Shown here piece by piece: positions 63,291 to 64,000 of a DNA stretch of 64,000 nucleotides. The stretch lies in NCBI GenBank assembly GCA_963971575.1, contig OZ020625.1, positions 12,439,646 to 12,503,645 of the forward strand. Direction: 5' to 3'. The position numbers and the translations under genes are program-made. The notes under the pieces were generated by a model that worked only from the letters and a program-made list of their open reading frames with translations, was not told where the DNA came from and did no database searches. How positions within the stretch are numbered: position 1 is the first letter of the stretch; every line of letters begins with the position of its first letter. Source of the stretch: Liopterus haemorrhoidalis. Taxonomy: Eukaryota > Arthropoda > Insecta > Coleoptera > Dytiscidae.

Positions 63291-63439
63291 TTATTTTTTT
63301 ATTACTCTTGAAGTATTATATCTTTTAGATACTAATACTCATTATATTGTACTATTCTAGCCTAGTACTATCAGCAATGTCAAACGTCCAAAATAAAGGT
63401 GTCTGCATTAATATTGGACCATTGCAAAATAATTTCAAA

Positions 63440-63824
63440 GATATTACTCTCAAAGAGGACGAGAAGAGAACCAAGTACCTGGACCTCTTGTCCGAGCTAA
63501 GAAAAATGTACCCGGGTTATTCTGTGAAGCTTGTAGTCTTGATTTTAGGGTGTATTGGGTGGCCTTAAAGCTGTTTTTAAGAGGGAAATCGAGATCATTC
63601 CCGTCTGCAGACCATCTGCTACCTCTCTGGTCTGCAGATTGCAAAAAGCAGTGCTGCTCGGATCGCTTCGCATTGTACGGACGCTGGATTTGGTGTGAGC
63701 CCATCGGTCGCATATAGCCAGGGTTTGGGATGCAACCGATTGCTGGGAAAAAGCTCTCTCGACCTTCTCGTGAAGGTAAGAGGAGAGCGTCTCGTCTCGT
63801 CACTTGTCAAGACCTGACAAACCC
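63440..63824 (+). pseudogene. Diverged Dong-like LINE, copy D right part
   Basis: Resumes at the target duplication, then I-T-L-K-E-D-E-K-R-T-K-Y-L-D-L-L-S-E-L-R to about 63568. In another frame it continues G-G-L-K-A-V-F-K-R-E-I-E-I-I-P-V-C-R and R-L-Q-K-A-V-L-L-G-S-L-R-I-V-R-T-L-D, a typical LINE C-terminus. The end TTGTCAAGACCTGACAA (63804-63820) + CCCC is identical to the other family members despite the divergence elsewhere. (AAT)n follows. Confidence 0.75.
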
Positions 63825-63896
63825 CAAAATAATAATAATAATAATAATAACGCAACAAAAATTAAAAAATAATAATAATAACGATAATAAGTATAT
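63825..63896. repeat. (AAT)n with interruptions
   Basis: AATAATAATAATAATAATAA, CGCAACAAAAATT, AATAATAATAATAACGATAA: the target tract between copies D and F. Confidence 0.85.
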
Positions 63897-64000
63897 CTTA
63901 TTAAAAGTTTAGAGTTGTTCACACACTCACGTTCTCGTTTCTTAAGTCTGCTGGTTTGAGATTGGAAACAGAATGTTTTGTGTTTGCCTTTCAGGATGTT
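63897..64000 (+). mobile_element. Dong-like LINE, copy F (continues past window)
   Basis: Matches 58112-58217 (AAAAGTCTAGAGTTGTCCAC versus AAAAGTTTAGAGTTGTTCAC, then TTTCTTAAGTCTGCTGGTTT). It is 5'-truncated directly after a (TAA)-rich stretch and cut by the window end. Confidence 0.8.

Larger units (their letters stand above)
60724..63439 (+). mobile_element. Penelope-like element inserted in Dong-like copy D
   Basis: Flanked by ATATCACTCTCAAAGAG at its left (60706-60723) and ATATTACTCTCAAAGAG at its right (about 63441-63457), a likely target duplication of some 15-17 bp. It contains an intact ORF, a TATAAAA near 63199, and a hammerhead-like motif after the ORF. It is a different family from the palindromic copies. 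Confidence 0.75.

Noticed and set aside
1..64000. tRNA, rRNA or snRNA genes
   Set aside because: No cloverleaf with A/B boxes or conserved rRNA core noticed on either strand; a tRNAscan/Infernal run would be needed to exclude small ones.

Overview
The window looks like eukaryotic, most likely insect (arthropod), chromosomal DNA. It is AT-rich, has spliced exons with GT/AG borders, and is packed with transposable elements typical of arthropods. There is no bacterial-style operon, CRISPR array or rRNA/tRNA gene that I can see. The one host gene I can support is a minus-strand XK-related (XKR, phospholipid-scramblase family) membrane protein. Four of its exons are visible at 46724-45797, 42688-42378, 33091-32942 and 14463-14044. 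Every splice phase agrees across the three introns (3.1, 9.3 and 18.5 kb). Almost everything between the exons is mobile DNA.

Layout. 1-5026: fragment of a Polinton/Maverick-type element, with a DUF8207-like protein, a fibre-like small protein, an RVE integrase with chromodomain and a conserved nuclease-like protein on +, a (CA)n tract, then small minus-strand genes. 5871-12763: a dead I-clade LINE (gag knuckles, endonuclease, RT, RNase H) interrupted by two related LTR-like inserts and one short insert, followed by a TTAA-flanked foldback MITE. 14044-14463: XKR exon D. 14702-18960: minus-strand Jockey-type LINE. 19250-21522: CR1-like LINE remnant with an LTR-like insert. 21523-24247: Helitron remnant with a clear 3' hairpin/CTAG end. 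25008-25715: foldback MITE. 25770-29790: array of about 290-bp repeats with a Helitron-like head, holding nested MITEs. 30302-31817: mariner and hAT remnants. 32942-33091: XKR exon C.

34341-39168: RT/RNase H pseudogenes of three LINEs, including a second copy of the I-clade LINE in reverse. 39600-42190: Ty3/gypsy element (LTR, PBS, gag, protease, start of RT), truncated. 42378-42688: XKR exon B. 42907-44782: decayed Penelope-like element (PLE). 44784-45444: MITE. 45797-46724: XKR exon A. 46829-47232: 3' stubs of an R4/Dong-type LINE in TAA repeats. 47263-53123: an almost perfect palindrome of about 5.9 kb made of two head-to-head Penelope copies. 53143-64000: several copies of the Dong-like LINE inserted in (TAA)n tracts, one carrying a foldback MITE, one broken by a 200-N assembly gap, and one diverged copy split by an intact 742-codon Penelope element.

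Most interesting points: the XKR gene model with an unusually large loop between its first two membrane segments; hammerhead-ribozyme-like motifs downstream of two Penelope families; the Penelope palindrome; and a 3'-terminal stem-loop of the Dong-like family conserved in five copies, all ending in TAA repeats. I did not find a convincingly new biological system; these are mainly instances or variants of known element classes, judged by reading alone.
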